From the NCBI GenBank assembly GCA_021904315.1, contig CM038912.1, positions 12,177,061 to 12,241,060 on the forward strand: a stretch of DNA of 64,000 bases. Reading direction: 5' to 3'. The position numbers were made by a program, and so were the translations under genes. This DNA comes from Sphagnum magellanicum (taxonomy: Eukaryota > Streptophyta > Sphagnopsida > Sphagnales > Sphagnaceae). This document shows positions 1 to 10,929 of this stretch, piece by piece. Numbering within the stretch: position 1 is the first letter of the stretch; each line of letters opens with the position of its first letter. The notes under the pieces were generated by a model. The model did no database searches, had not been told where the DNA came from, and saw only the letters and a program-made list of their open reading frames with translations.

Positions 1-285
1 TTTCAAAATGGCATTTCAGATAAATTACACAACCATTCCTTTTCCAACATCAATTTTGACATGACTTTTGATTCGCATCATGCATGTTTAAGGTCTTGTG
101 CGGGCTTAAGGGTGGGTGATTGACTTTTTCCTTGTTTGATCATTCCATCTTTCTATTTAACCTTCAATGTTTTATCTTTTTGTTACACACTAGGTTGGGC
201 CTCCATTATCTTTTACTTCTAAAGTTGATTCATTGCATTTGTGATTAACCCTTAAATCCAATAGGGACCCACCTTTGAAGCTCCC
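1..285. other. A/T-rich noncoding DNA
   Basis: No frame of useful length and no repeat I recognise. It leads directly into the retroelement relic that follows. Confidence 0.5.
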
Positions 286-800
286 ATGGTGGGGAACAAA
301 CTGGATCTCACAAAATTGTTCAAAATGTCTTCGCTTTCATTGGAAGAGACATGCGGCCTCATGTTTTGCATGAGCATACTCATGTCCTTTCATCACCTTC
401 TTTTTAATATTTTTGCCAATGGATTGACATTATGTTATCAACTGATGGCATTCACACCTTTGTTGATGTGGTCATTGCCAATCCCACTTGGACATATTTG
501 GTTTTGTGTTGCATCATCTTGTGGGGTCATAGCTCAAACATACGAAGGATTTTACCCTGATTAACACCCAATAGATGCGTTTCTTCTCTTGTTATTAAAG
601 TTGTTGGTTGTTTACACCAACAAGTGGATGATTTTCTTCATGGATGTGCTAACATGGTGTGGTAAACAAATGATGCCAAAAGGTCCTCTTTTGGCAATTC
701 TATGTGCCTTCTATAGGTAGAGGGTGTCAATAACTTTGCAAAGAGCTCAAGCCACCTCTATTTTGAAATACGTTGTTGTTGAAGGTGAAGGTTCTTATAA
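286..800 (+). pseudogene. Decayed retroelement coding relic (tail of a reverse-transcriptase ORF type)
   Basis: Pieces of a protein-like sequence can be read on the + strand. They include 'RDMRPHVLHEHTHVL', 'IDIMLSTDGIHTFVDVVIA' and 'GCLHQQVDDFLHGCANM', in that order over about 500 bases. From memory they resemble a region seen at the C-terminal end of plant retroelement polyproteins or LINE-like ORFs, with the pattern DGxxTxxDVVIxxPT followed by CLHQQVDDFLHxCA. The frame is interrupted and no reverse-transcriptase core is visible beside it, so this is a fragment. The family is a recollection, not a search result. No neighbouring gene depends on it. Confidence 0.4.
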
Positions 801-1180
801 GCTTATTACTCTTTCAATTTTCATACCTTTCTTTTTTTATATGCTTCTTGCGACTAGTGAGGGCTTTGGAACATAATATGTTCCTTTGCCTCTTTATGAC
901 TCACTTTGGGGTTTTTTGTTTTTTGTTTTTTTTTTGTTTTGGCTCGGACTTCAATCCTTTCTCTTTGTTCCTTCTTTCCCCCTTTGTTGGGTGCTTTATC
1001 TTATGGAGTTTGCTAGGGTTTCATCATCAATACTAACTATTTGCATGTTTGTTGGGGAGGGTGAATTTCATTCTATTTCTCTTTTGCAATTGCATATTTT
1101 GATTCATTTCCTGTAGTTTGGATATCAAGCTAGACTTCCTAAACCATGAATGATTTATCTGATGATTACACATTGCTCAA
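801..1180. other. T-rich noncoding DNA
   Basis: Long T and TTTG runs (about 905-945). Translated frames are low-complexity Phe/Leu and are not credible as genes. Confidence 0.5.
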
Positions 1181-1256
1181 AGAGTGGGGGGTGTTCCTGA
1201 AGTAAGCATTTGCCAAAGGTGGACCAGAGACATTTACTTCAGGAACACATCACTCT
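1181..1256. repeat. Hairpin with a perfect 15-bp stem
   Basis: GTGTTCCTGAAGTAA at 1191-1205 is repeated as its exact reverse complement at 1234-1248. AGAGTG at 1181-1186 pairs with CACTCT at 1251-1256, extending the stem past a small unpaired patch. The loop is 28 bases. It could be the core of a small foldback element or an RNA hairpin; no flanking duplication was identified. Confidence 0.75.
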
Positions 1257-1379
1257 GAGGGCATTGTTGAGTGTAAAACCCTGTTAGAAAATTCTTATTT
1301 TAAAAGAAATTCCAAAAAAACTCAAGAGGTGGCCATTTCAAAAAGAAAAATGCCAACTCCTAAATACTCCCCTGTTTGG

Positions 1380-1500
1380 TTGAAGATAAAGCCTAAGGTC
1401 ACACAGGCTTTATCACAATAAGGGCCTGGACAAGCCTGTAAGCCTGTAGTCCAATAAAGCCCACAACCAAGGGCTTTACCATCTGGAGATTAGATTGTGC
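1380..1500. repeat. Short dispersed hairpin-like repeat (GGCTTTAT...AATAAGGGCC family)
   Basis: The stretch AGGCTTTAT-N3-AATAAGGGCC recurs near 23,451-23,471. Both copies later carry partly complementary segments (AATAAAGCC / GGGCTTTACC). I read this as a degraded small foldback repeat. The similarity is by eye. Confidence 0.4.
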
Positions 1501-1848
1501 TCTATAATGTGACCTCCAAATACACTACAAAATTTCAAACAGGTTTTGATGGGAGATGGGATCTGAAGCATGCTAAGTTCCTTCATTTGGGCAAGAGAGA
1601 CATTTGTTTTGAAAGTGGAGTCCGAGTGCCAAGGCAGTGCCTTTTTAGGGCCCTTTGTGAATGCAATGGGAGGTTAGTCTAGAATAGCAGTATGGTTGGT
1701 AGAGAAGAATTAGAATGACTATTTGTCATAACATGTTCGGTTGCCTATCGATGGGAAATTCATCCATTTACCCACGTAACACATTCATTGTTCAACTAAT
1801 AAAGGAAGTAAAGTTTAACGTTCTATTGATAACATGTTTTAAGTCATA
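1501..1848. other. Noncoding, nothing recognised
   Basis: A 61-codon open frame on the + strand (1497-1682) shows no known motif and no codon signal I trust. The rest is A/T-rich. Confidence 0.4.
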
Positions 1849-2470
1849 AAGGTGGGCCAAAGGGGAGGAACTCTATACTTCAAAGTAGCACCTTCTATTT
1901 TGGTGAGCCTCCATAGTTTTTTTTTTTTTTTTGAGTGATGTGGCAATCAAGTTGGCTCATTGTAACCAAAAAAAATTGAATGTAAGAGATGCCGCATCTA
2001 ATGATTAGGAAAGGTCATTAGTAATCTCCTCCTTTGGGCTGCTTATATGGTTTTACAAGAGTAGAACTTGGGGCAAAGGATATAGGATAAAGTGAGGAAC
2101 TATTAGGAACATAATGGGAACTTGAGGAACATGCTGAGAACCCATTGAGAACTTGAGAAACATGTTGAGAACCCATTGGGAACTTAATGGGAACCAAAAA
2201 AATCCAACACCCCCACACTCCCCAAAAGAAAAAAAAACCTGGGTCCCCCTGGGTGGCATGCTGCTTCACCTTATTGGATGCAAGAATTTTTTTTGACTAC
2301 TTGTGTTCTTGCCATTTTTGGCCTAGCCTAATAGCATGAGCTGGGAGTATAATCACCTCTCCTATGGGCATTATTAGTGTGAATCATATTAATTAGATCA
2401 TGGGTGGGCTTACAACTTTTTTTATTTTTAAAGAAGCCATATTGATTAACCCATCAGCAATTTTTTGGGA
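1849..2470. repeat. Foldback-like dispersed repeat, copy 1
   Basis: The left arm (about 1849-1925, around GGGCCAAAGGGGAGGAACTC and GAGCCTCCATAG) is matched in reverse orientation at about 5820-5896. Inside this copy, the segment around 'CAATCAAGTTGGCTC' (about 1945-1960) reappears in inverted form at about 2376-2470 ('GCCATATTGATTAACCCATC'). An element with such internal inverted arms could fold on itself. No coding capacity or target duplication was recognised. Confidence 0.5.
2040..2335. repeat. 'GGGAAC' repeat block, copy 1
   Basis: Contains repeated variants of GGGAAC/GAGAACCCATTG, then a CCCC-plus-A-rich tract, then 'CCATTTTTGGCCTAGCCTAAT'-like sequence. The same order (GGGAAC motifs, C/A tract, TTTTTGGCCTGGGCTAATACCCC) is found at about 2565-2995 and 5927-6305. 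It is a diverged dispersed repeat overlapping foldback copy 1. Confidence 0.55.
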
Positions 2471-2564
2471 ACATTGGGCATGCCCCCTAAAGAAGCACCT
2501 ATTTGGACCCCCAGTTGCAAAATAGAAAGAAATGAGCTCCCTTAGATTTCACCTTTTCAGTTTA

Positions 2565-2995
2565 TATACATGGGAGGTGGACTTTGGGCAAACCATATAG
2601 GATAAAACATAGGTGCCATTGGGAACATGATGGGAACGCATTGGGAACAAGGGGAAAAAACAAAAAATCTCTTCCCCCCTTCAAAAAGAAAAAAAAACTG
2701 GAACATTGATGGGTGCATGCTTGAAATTTCTATTTCCAAAACTGTTCATCATCATTTTTGGCTTGGGTTAATACCCCCATTAAAAATTGGGGTTACTTTG
2801 ATGGGAACTCATTGGGAACTTGAAGGGAACATGTTGGGAAAAAAGGAAAAATGAAAAAAATCCTCCACAACCCCACGTCACCCAAACTTAAAAGAAAAAT
2901 AAATTCAAGGCACTTTGAGTGCATGCTAAGCCTTCCCATTGGCTGGGTGAAATTTGTATTTCGTCACCATTTTTGGCCTGGGCCAGTACCCCTTT
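2565..2995. repeat. 'GGGAAC' repeat block, copies 2 and 3 in tandem
   Basis: Two consecutive versions of the block: GGGAAC motifs at about 2617-2655 and again at about 2800-2840, each followed by a C-rich/A-rich tract, 'GTGCATGCT' and a 'TTTTTGGC(C/T)TGGG' end. The short ORFs here are translations of the A-rich tract and are not genes. Confidence 0.55.
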
Positions 2996-4020
2996 GACTA
3001 AAAACTGTGTCTGGATTTATTTTATTAGTGTGAACAAGATCCAAGTAGAAGTTTGGATGAAGGAGTAACCTAGTGGATGAAAAGAGCCATAAGGTTTTGG
3101 ATTCACGGAAAGTGCCAAAGCAAGGAACATTTGATCATCATGAGGCAGGCGTGAAGGGTGTTGTTGTTTTTCATTTGTTGTGTTTTCTGTTTTTGTGATG
3201 TTTTGTTGCTTGCAGGTGATGAGTTCTATTTTTTTTTTCATGGTTGTGAGAGAGCTCAGCATTGGTCAAACCAGAATCTTGTGTTGTTTGGAGCTTGTGG
3301 TTGATGGAGTGCGAGTGTTGTATTATATGAAGAAGTTCTCGACTGATGAGAAGCTGAGTTCTTGGATTTGAGTTAGAGCATTTCCTTTCTTTGCATTGGT
3401 TTTCTTTTGTGATTTTCTAAGTTGGTTGATGGTTTTGTTGTGTTTTCACTGCACAATTAAGTGACAAAATGGAGGTTTGTGAGGGAGGAATGCCCTAAAC
3501 TCCATGAAGTTTCTAGAGTAGAGGGTACTACATTTTTGCTGCGCAATTGCCCTCTCTTTTATGTAGACAGAATATGTTACATAGGGACCAGTCCAAGAAA
3601 ATGATGAATAAATAACGGCCATGTTTCAAGAGCAGTTGTATTATGGCATTTGGGTTGGGTAAGAGAGATGCTGCATTGTTGGGACAGAGTGTTGAGGTGT
3701 GAATGAGGAGTACCCATTCAGGTGGGAGCTCTGAAGGGAATTATTGTGTGACCTGCACAACCTTCGGACTGTTGGGACATACCTGAGGTGGGTGATTAGG
3801 GTTTACTGTTATTTCTTTGTAAAATTTCTTAAGACTTAGTGAGGGAAATGGAAAGGATTTCATGTTTTACTGTTACGAGTGGGTGCCCGTGACCTTCGGC
3901 CACTGTGAAGTCCCTCGGTTTCTGTAAACTTGATTCGCTTTTTAGTTTTTTTTAGAAACTTTTTATTTTTATTTATTTTTATTTTTATGTGTTTTTTTAT
4001 TTTTATTATTATTTTGTGAT
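2996..4020. other. Noncoding, no gene recognised
   Basis: A/T- and TTG-rich sequence. A 63-codon frame at 3180-3371 follows a plausible acceptor (TTGCAG near 3215) but has no known domain or partner exons. The end (3890-4020) is T-rich and runs into the tandem array. Confidence 0.4.
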
Positions 4021-5271
4021 CATCCAGCTGGACGGACATTTCATCCATCCCCTTAATCAAGACGGACAGTAGCTAAAAGAAAAAAAGCTTCCCCAAAATT
4101 CGTCCCATCATCAAGCCGGACGGACATTTCATCCATCCCCTTAATTGGGACGGACAGTAGCTAAAAGAAAAAAAAGGTAGTCTTGGTCAATACAAAAAAA
4201 AAAAAAAATTGATTCTGGGCTGTCCAAGGCCTAAATATTTTTTTTCTGGTCTTCCCCTAAATCCGTCCCGTCATCAAGCCGGACGAACATTTCATCCATC
4301 CCCTTAATTGGGACAGACAGTAGCTAAAAGAAAAAAAAGGTAGTCTTGGTCAATACAAAAAGAAAAAAAAATTGATTCTGGGCTGTCAAGACCTAAATTT
4401 TTTTTTTCTGGTCTTCCCCTAAATCCGTCCTGTCATCAAGCCGGACGGACATTTCATCCATCCCCTTAATTGGGACGGACAGTAGCTAAAAGAAAAAAAA
4501 GGTAGTCTTGGTCAATACAAAAGAAAAAAAAATTGATTCTGGGCTGTCCAAGGCCTAAATATTTTTTTTCTGGTCTTCCCCTAAATCTGTCCCGTCACCA
4601 AGCCGGACGGACATTTCATCCGTCCCCTTAATCGGGACGGACAGTAGCTAAAAGAAAAAAAAGATAGTCTTGGTCAAAACCAAAAAAAAAACGGGTGTCT
4701 GCCCTGGCCGCCCTGCCGTGCCCTGCCCCTACCCTGCGCTGTTTTGGCCACCTCGGTTCAGGTCCTCGAAGGTTTTGAGGACCTCGCTCGTTTCAGGACC
4801 TCGTCTTGTTTTTGTCGCCCTAAATCCATCCCGTCATCAAGCCGGACGGACATTTCATCCATCCCCTTAATTGAGACGGACAGTAGCTAAAAGAAAAAAA
4901 AGGTAGTCTTGGTCAATACAAAAAAAATTAAAAAATGATTCTGGGCTGTCCAAGGCCTAAATATTTTTTTTCTGGTCTTCCCCTAAATCCGTCCTGTCAT
5001 CAAGCCGGACGGACATTTCATCCATCCCCTTAATGGGGACGGACAGTAGCTAAAAGAAAAAAAAGGTAGTCTTGGTCAATACAAAAAAAATAAAAATTGA
5101 TTCTGGGCTGTCCAAGGCCTAAATATTTTTTTTCTGGTCTTCCCCTAAATCCGTCCCATCATCAAGCCGGACGGACATTTCATCCGTCCCCTTAATCGGG
5201 ACGGACAGTAGCTAAAAGAAAAAAAAGGTAGTCTTGGTCAATACAAAAAAATAAAAAATAAAAAAATTCTG
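4021..5271. repeat. 162-bp tandem array, about seven full units plus one partial
   Basis: Each unit carries GGACGGACATTTCATCC, then CCCCTTAATTGGGACGGAC, AGTAGCTAAAAGAAAAAAAA, GGTAGTCTTGGTCAATAC, an A tract, TTGATTCTGGGCTGTCC, a T tract and TCTTCCCCTAAAT. Full unit starts are about 4101, 4263, 4426, 4588, 4826, 4990 and 5151. Spacing is 161-164 bp, except one interval of 238 bp that contains a G/C-rich insert. Within a unit, CCGTCCC and GGGACGG are complementary about 45 bp apart. Copies are highly alike, which suggests recent amplification. No coding frame persists across units. Confidence 0.9.
4693..4823. repeat. G/C-rich insert inside the 162-bp array
   Basis: CCCTGCC-type repeats are followed by a block at 4751-4817 (CCTCGGTTCAGGTCCTCGAA ... 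TTTTTGTCG). The same 67 bp recurs at 5374-5440. The insert explains the single long spacing in the array. Confidence 0.8.
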
Positions 5272-5464
5272 GGCTGTCCTGCCCTGCCCTGCCATGTCCT
5301 GCCCCTGCCCCTGCCCCTGCCCTGTCCTGCCCTGCCCTGCCCTATGCTGTTTGTCGTGACAGACAGACAGACACCTCGGTTCAGGTCCTCGAAGGTTTTG
5401 AGGACCTCGCTCGTTTCAGGACCTCGTCTTGTTTTTGTCGTGACAGACAGACGGACGGACACAC
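5272..5464. repeat. G/C-rich spacer ending the array
   Basis: (CCCTG)n-like sequence, a GACAGACAGACAG tract, the 67-bp block at 5374-5440 seen also at 4751-4817, then GACAGACAGACGGACGGAC. The array unit's own GGACGGAC motif resembles this tract, so the spacer may be a longer form of the unit. Confidence 0.75.
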
Positions 5465-5689
5465 ATGTAGCTTTTATATATAAGATGTTATGATGTGAGA
5501 GTTGGAAGTGCCATAATTCAAACAATGGGCTCAAGAGAGAAGTTGGAGTGAGCTGATGTCCATAGTTTAGATGACATAGCTACTGTTCAGTTCAATATGG
5601 GACTGGTGTTACATTCTTCTTTGGAATTTCACAAAAGTTGATTGTTTATATATCTATGGTTGGTGATTTGGCATTGCCCTCTCTTTTTG

Positions 5690-5900
5690 GGTGACACCCC
5701 CATTACAAACTGGGGGTACTTATTTATTAACCTCTCCTATTAATTAGATGATGTGCGTTTCAAGTTTAACTTTTTTTTGGGTTGCAAGAGCCAATTTGAT
5801 TGACCCATTGCTGAAAATAAATGAAACTATGGAGGCTCTCCGAAATTGAAGGTTGTACTTTGAAGTATAGAATTCCTCACCATTGGCCCACCTATATATA
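5690..5900. repeat. Foldback-like dispersed repeat, copy 2 (reverse orientation)
   Basis: Reverse complement of the left arm of the copy at 1849. About 75 bp around GAGCCTCCATAG / GGTGGGCCAA match with scattered differences, and the match continues into the 'AATTGGCTCTTGCAACCC' segment. The stretch from 5465 to 5690 before it shows nothing recognisable. Confidence 0.55.
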
Positions 5901-5926
5901 GGTGAAAGGAAGATAACATTTGCCAA

Positions 5927-6305
5927 AGCATATGGGATAAAAGTGATAAAAGTGAGGTGCTATGGAGAACATGTTGGGTAACATAGTGAGAACTTGGGGA
6001 ACCTGATGAGTGAAGCTCACCACAAAGCGTATCATGTAGGAGAACTTGATAGAGAAAAAATATAAATAATATAATCCTATTAGTGACCTCTATTGGGCAA
6101 CCCATTCCTAAAACCCATTGCAAATTTAAAGGGAATGCATTGGGAACCAGGGAAAAATGAAAAAAAAATCCTTTCCCCCCCCCCAAACTTAAAAGGATAA
6201 AAAGCAAGGCATTTTGAGTGCATGCTCTGGCCTTCCCATTGGCTGCATGAAATTTCTCTTCCCAAAAAAGTTCATCACCATTTTTGGCCTGGGCTAATAC
6301 CCCTT
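5927..6305. repeat. 'GGGAAC' repeat block, copy 4
   Basis: Shares with 2565-2995 the order: GGATAAAA, GGGAAC-like motifs, poly-C/A tract with 'CCCAAACTTAAAAG', 'GTGCATGCT', 'CCTTCCCATTGGCTG' and 'CCATTTTTGGCCTGGGC'. The reverse-strand 160-codon frame across it is a by-product. Confidence 0.55.
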
Positions 6306-7636
6306 GCAAAGAACGCCCTACCTATTGGACGATTGCCCTTTGTTAATTGAGTGATAAAAACTAATTGGGTCCTAAGATTTTTAATTTTTAATTTCCTCAC
6401 ATTCAGGATTGTTGGACTTTCTAACAGTTTTATAAAAAAAAGTGATGAAAAAAAAGTTCAGAAATGCATGCAGGTTTCAGAATCCAGAGTCCAGATTCTT
6501 GGCAGGCTCTCGGTAAGTATTTCTCTCTTGCTAGGGTAGGGTATGCGACAAGGACATGAACATATAAAGGACTGAGCGACTACAAGGGTGTGGGCACTGT
6601 GAAGGGGGGATGTAGGAAACTTCAATGCCAGGTGCAACTTTCACATACCTACTATTGATTTGCCAGTTCCTAACCTTTTCAGGAAAAAAAAGAAGATCAC
6701 GCAAGCATGATTTGAGACTGGTTGGATGTTAGTTACAAGCTTGGCATTTGATCAGCTTTCATGCTTCACATTGAGAATTGGGCAGTTCCCCCAACCTTTC
6801 ACAAGCTGACAGAAATCTGAGCTCAAAGATTTGTTGCTGCTAGGTTAGTTGGACCTTGGTACCCCTCTGTGGGCAATGCTGCAAAGGCAATCCTGGAGCC
6901 TTTATTACAGAGCTTTGTCGCTAACTGTCCTTGTGTTTGAACAACATCATGGATCCATGCAACTTTCAGAGCACTTTGTTGCAATTTACACCTCCTCCCA
7001 ATGTTTTTGTAATTCTTTACTTGCAAAAATATGAATTCATTCATTCAGGCTGGAAATTTCCACAAGTTTTTGACAGCACATTTTCTGAACCAGGGATTTT
7101 CAGATACGGTACTCCCTCCTTGATTGGATTCGGTAACAAACTGTCAAATAATTAATTTAATTTTAAATCTTAACTTTGACACTTGGTTTTTTTTAATTCT
7201 GAAATTTTCAGCAAGTAACAGTTGTTAATAATAATAAACATAGTTTTTAAAAGTTTGTGGGACAGTTTAGTGTGATTAGACTATCTCAATCTTAATGTCA
7301 TGCTCGTATGCATGGTCTCATATATGACGGCCGGTTACGAGCATGTCAATCATGCCTTTAGGGTATGTATTTTCTTAGGTTATTGTACGTCATTAAGTGT
7401 TTTAGGGTTATGGGTTGTTTAGAGTTTTAGCTTTGTTGATAGTTGTATAAAAGTCAAGTTCTTCCCTTCTCTTGTCAGTTTTTCTAAAATTCTTTTGTCA
7501 GGGAAAATTTCCTCCATAGTCAGTCTAGATTTCTAGATGTTCATGACGACTATTACACAGTCACCATTTACGTTCACTACATTTTCTTTCCTTCTTTTCG
7601 ATTCAATTTAATTCTAAAAAAATTACTCTCTGTCAT
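6306..7636. other. Noncoding, no gene recognised
   Basis: Moderately A/T-rich. Overlapping 60-74 codon frames near 6823-7155 on both strands have no motif and cancel each other. No repeat was identified. Confidence 0.4.
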
Positions 7637-7876
7637 TTAATGTTGAAAGCAACAGATTTTTCTTGGCTTTGAGTTTCTTGGGTTTCTTTTGCTTGCTAGT
7701 TTTTTGTGTTCTTGAGTTGTTACTTCTTCTTTTTCTAATCTTGTACTACAACTACAACAGGAACAATAATAACCATACCTAGCAGCAGCGTAAGCAAGGG
7801 AAAAAAGGACACTGGAAAAGCCCACAATAATTGCTATTGCAAGCTTTTGCAAGCCTAAGCTTCCCATTTCACTCAC
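7637..7876 (-). CDS. Small hypothetical membrane-anchored protein, doubtful
   Basis: An open frame of 79 codons on the - strand. A hydrophobic run near residues 11-32 ('LAIAIIVGFSSVLFSLAYAA') could be a signal anchor. It is followed by a cysteine-rich segment ('YYCSCCSC') and a basic tail with a terminal Cys-Cys. A second ATG three codons in is equally possible as start. No family is recognised, no introns or partners are evident, and surrounding DNA is noncoding. The order of hydrophobic run, cysteines and basic tail is what makes it worth listing; chance is the main alternative. Confidence 0.2.
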   Translation of the reverse strand: MSEMGSLGLQKLAIAIIVGFSSVLFSLAYAAARYGYYCSCCSCSTRLEKEEVTTQEHKKLASKRNPRNSKPRKICCFQH

Positions 7877-9048
7877 ATGCCTACTGAGTACCTGCCGAAC
7901 ATCTACGCACTGATCTACATCTAGATTAATCTTCCTCTTCTTCTTCTTTTATGTTTTAACTTTTTTGTTGTTTTAGTTTTTTGTGTAAATTTGCCGGAAG
8001 AACTCCAAATCGGTAAACACTTGGCTTTCTTCATTTCTTCAAAAATCATTTCTCTATTTCCATCTCTGTCGGTTCTCTGCACGAATGATCAAAAGAACAA
8101 GCTACAAGATCCGTTGAAGGAGTGAAGAAGATAATTTTTTTTTTAAAAATGAAGTAGAAGAAAAAAATTTCTCTTTTCTCTTTTGCACGCCATCGTTGCA
8201 GAGCCCGCAGATGCAGATCACTTTGTAGTGCCATCACCATTGTAGTTGCCATCCATCGCAATTGTTGTCTATTGTAGTCGCCGTCCGTTGCCATTCAATG
8301 TTCCTCAATTTTTGTCCAGCATCCGTCAAAGTCCGTTCGTCTAATTTCATCCATCTAACCCTTTTCATCCATTGTCATTCATCCCCATCGACGCGTCGTA
8401 TTTTTCAAATCATATGTACTATGTACATATGTATTAGATACCATATTTTTCAAACCATATGTACATATTTTTCAAGATCATATATAGGTTTTTTAAAATT
8501 AATATGTACACCTACATATTTTCGTATTAATACATACATCTACATATTTTGTATTAATACATATATATTTACGTTATTTTTGTATTAATACATACATTTA
8601 CGTAATCTTATTAATATATAAATATATAATTTTTTCTTTCTTTACTTTGTCATTTAGCACTGGTGATTACAAAAACTGAAAATTATGTAAGGTACATTTT
8701 CTTAAGCATTTCACATTTCAATTTCCATTATGGTTATATTTAATTACATAGGTTGTGTTAGAACTTTGTAGTTAATGTTTTGTATTGCTACAAAATTTTG
8801 GGGCATGGGACAACACCATGTCCTCAAATGATGAAAACATTACCGCTTAGCCAAAGCCAAGGTATCAGTTACGAAGTAACACATGATTATTTGAGCCAAT
8901 TTCTTTGAGCTCATGATCTTCACAATGGTACCATCAAGTGTCTATAATGCCATTATCATCTAGTATAATTCCTACCAGGAATTTAGGTTCAAGTTACACT
9001 ACATTAACAATACATCAAAGTCCATTTGGAGGGGTTAATTAGTGGGGT
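7877..9048. other. Noncoding, no gene recognised
   Basis: Mixed CT-rich and then strongly A/T-rich DNA, with repeated ACATAT/TACATAC words around 8400-8620. 8800-9040 leads into the gag fossil and could include its untranslated leader, but no LTR boundary was visible. Confidence 0.4.
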
Positions 9049-9126
9049 ATGCTTGTTGTTACACTAGCTTTCGCACCATCACCATATATTCCACTACAAG
9101 CCATTACCTCTACATCCATATACACC

Positions 9127-10440
9127 ATGGAGGTTAGCAGTTCATTTGGGAGAATTGAGAAGTTCAACAAAAGGCCAAACACCATTTCTTTGAGGGAATT
9201 CAAAGCAACTTTCTCAACTGTGGTTTGTGAATTAAAGTTCAAGTGTGGCGCTAATTACATCGAGGCATTTGCATTCAAACAACTGGCCTGTTATGTGCAC
9301 TATGAAGCATTGGATGTCCACGAACAACATTCTCTAAGGATTTTGGACGTCATCCAGATCCCCAATTTAGCTTATGCCACAACCATCACCACCGCCTCTC
9401 AAGTTACATTGTAAACTACCATTGCACATCATGGGATTATGCCCAATAATCTAAATCCGGTACCTACTTTAGTAAATTTTTTTCCTCAACAACTTATTAT
9501 TGCTACCATAAACATTCCTCCCACCATCGATGCATTAGCTTTTGCTGATCCAGTGAAAGAATTCTTTCAAGTTCTTGAACTAAAATTTTCGGTTAAGAAT
9601 TCTGAAAAAATTCTACATCTCACCACTTTTTTTCAGTAGAAGGATGAAACCCTCAAGATGCTTTACATGAAGCTTTTCAAACTTAAAGAAGATACTCAAA
9701 ACATCATAGACATGGAAGTTGCCCATTGGTATTTTTGTTTGTTGGAAGGTACTCCAACATTCCATGCGCAGGTTTTGCAACAGGTTTTTGTAGAATTTGG
9801 AAATTCATGCACTTTGTTGGATGTGTATAACATTTTTGAAAAGTTGGAACTAGTTCATGCACAGTATGAGGCTAGTACTATGAGGCCTCCATCATGTTCA
9901 AGGCCTCAACCTCCACCAGTTACGCCAACCAGATCATCACATTCTTCTTCAAGGGCTAAAATGGTGCACTCAGCTTCACCCATCCTACCTTCTTGCAACT
10001 ACTATGGTAATCCTACCCACAAAGCTATTGAGTGTAACATTCCTTCCTAGGATTTCTTTTGTGATTATTGTGGGAAAGAGGGACATTGAGAAGCTGTTTG
10101 TTTTGCCAAGTTCCTGGAATGAACCAACTCCGATTATCACAGCAAAATCTACCAGCATCTTTCGTTGCCCCTCAATCAAAAGCCAAGGCACCACAACCTT
10201 CCACTCAAGCTTTTCCCACCAAGGGTAATTCTAGTAAGAATGTTAAGAAGAAGGAGCACGATGCTAACAAGAGGGAGGTGCTTCAAGCCCATGCCGTTCA
10301 AATTCAAACTCTGCAAAATGAACTCGAATCATTGAGGGCCCAACTTGCTAACCAACAAGGTGCGTTCTTTTTCCATGTTGAGAGGACGAAAAAAATATGG
10401 CATGACTGCTCAAGCTCCTTTAGCCTTAGTAATAGGACTT
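9127..10440 (+). mobile_element. Retrotransposon gag fossil (LTR-type, probably Ty3/Gypsy-like), broken
   Basis: A gag-like coding region on the + strand. A capsid-like helical part lies at about 9490-9870. Two CCHC-type zinc knuckles lie at about 9990-10110 (CNYYGN...HKAIEC and CDYCGKEGH), and a Gln/Leu-rich coiled-coil segment at about 10260-10370. No protease, reverse transcriptase or integrase was recognised downstream, and no long terminal repeats were found, so only the gag part remains. It is clearly broken, with several interruptions, and looks old. The assignment to an LTR family rests on the capsid-plus-knuckle layout; a LINE ORF1 origin is less likely but not excluded. Confidence 0.6.
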
Positions 10441-10929
10441 GAACCAAATGCAAGTGCATCAATCTAAATTATCTGCTTAGTGGCAGAAACTCTGGGTGCC
10501 ACACTAACCTTTTGTGTTGCAAAATAAAAAGGACAAAAAGAAGTGGCAAATTCTGGTGCAAGACTAGAATTGTGCACATTGGAAAGAACATACTCCCTAA
10601 CCATGGCATCGTGTGAGTGGCCATAGAACAACCTAGGAGGTCCCTCCCGTGATCCTAAACCCTATATAGGTTGGGCATGAAAGTTTGCACCAAAACTAGT
10701 GTGCATGTGGGTCAACATTAAAAAGTGTTTTATGCGGTGCTTAAAGAACTTACTTTTAACCTAGCACCTTGGCATTGGTTGGGACAAGAAAAGCTAGAGA
10801 TTTCATTTTCCTTTCTTTATAGTCTCAACACTCCACAAACTCCACACCTTAGAACAATTTTGCCAATAAGGTTTTGGAATTTGGAGCAATGTTTATTTAG
10901 TAGAAAGGTGAAGATGTTTAGCCCTGTCT
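10441..10929. other. Decayed, probably retroelement-derived DNA
   Basis: No continuous frame. It sits between the gag fossil and the LINE tail relic and is probably more of the same decayed material, but no motif was recognised. Confidence 0.35.

Noticed and set aside
4021-5271. CRISPR-like array
   Set aside because: The units are full-length near-identical 162-bp tandem copies without unique spacers, in a eukaryotic context.
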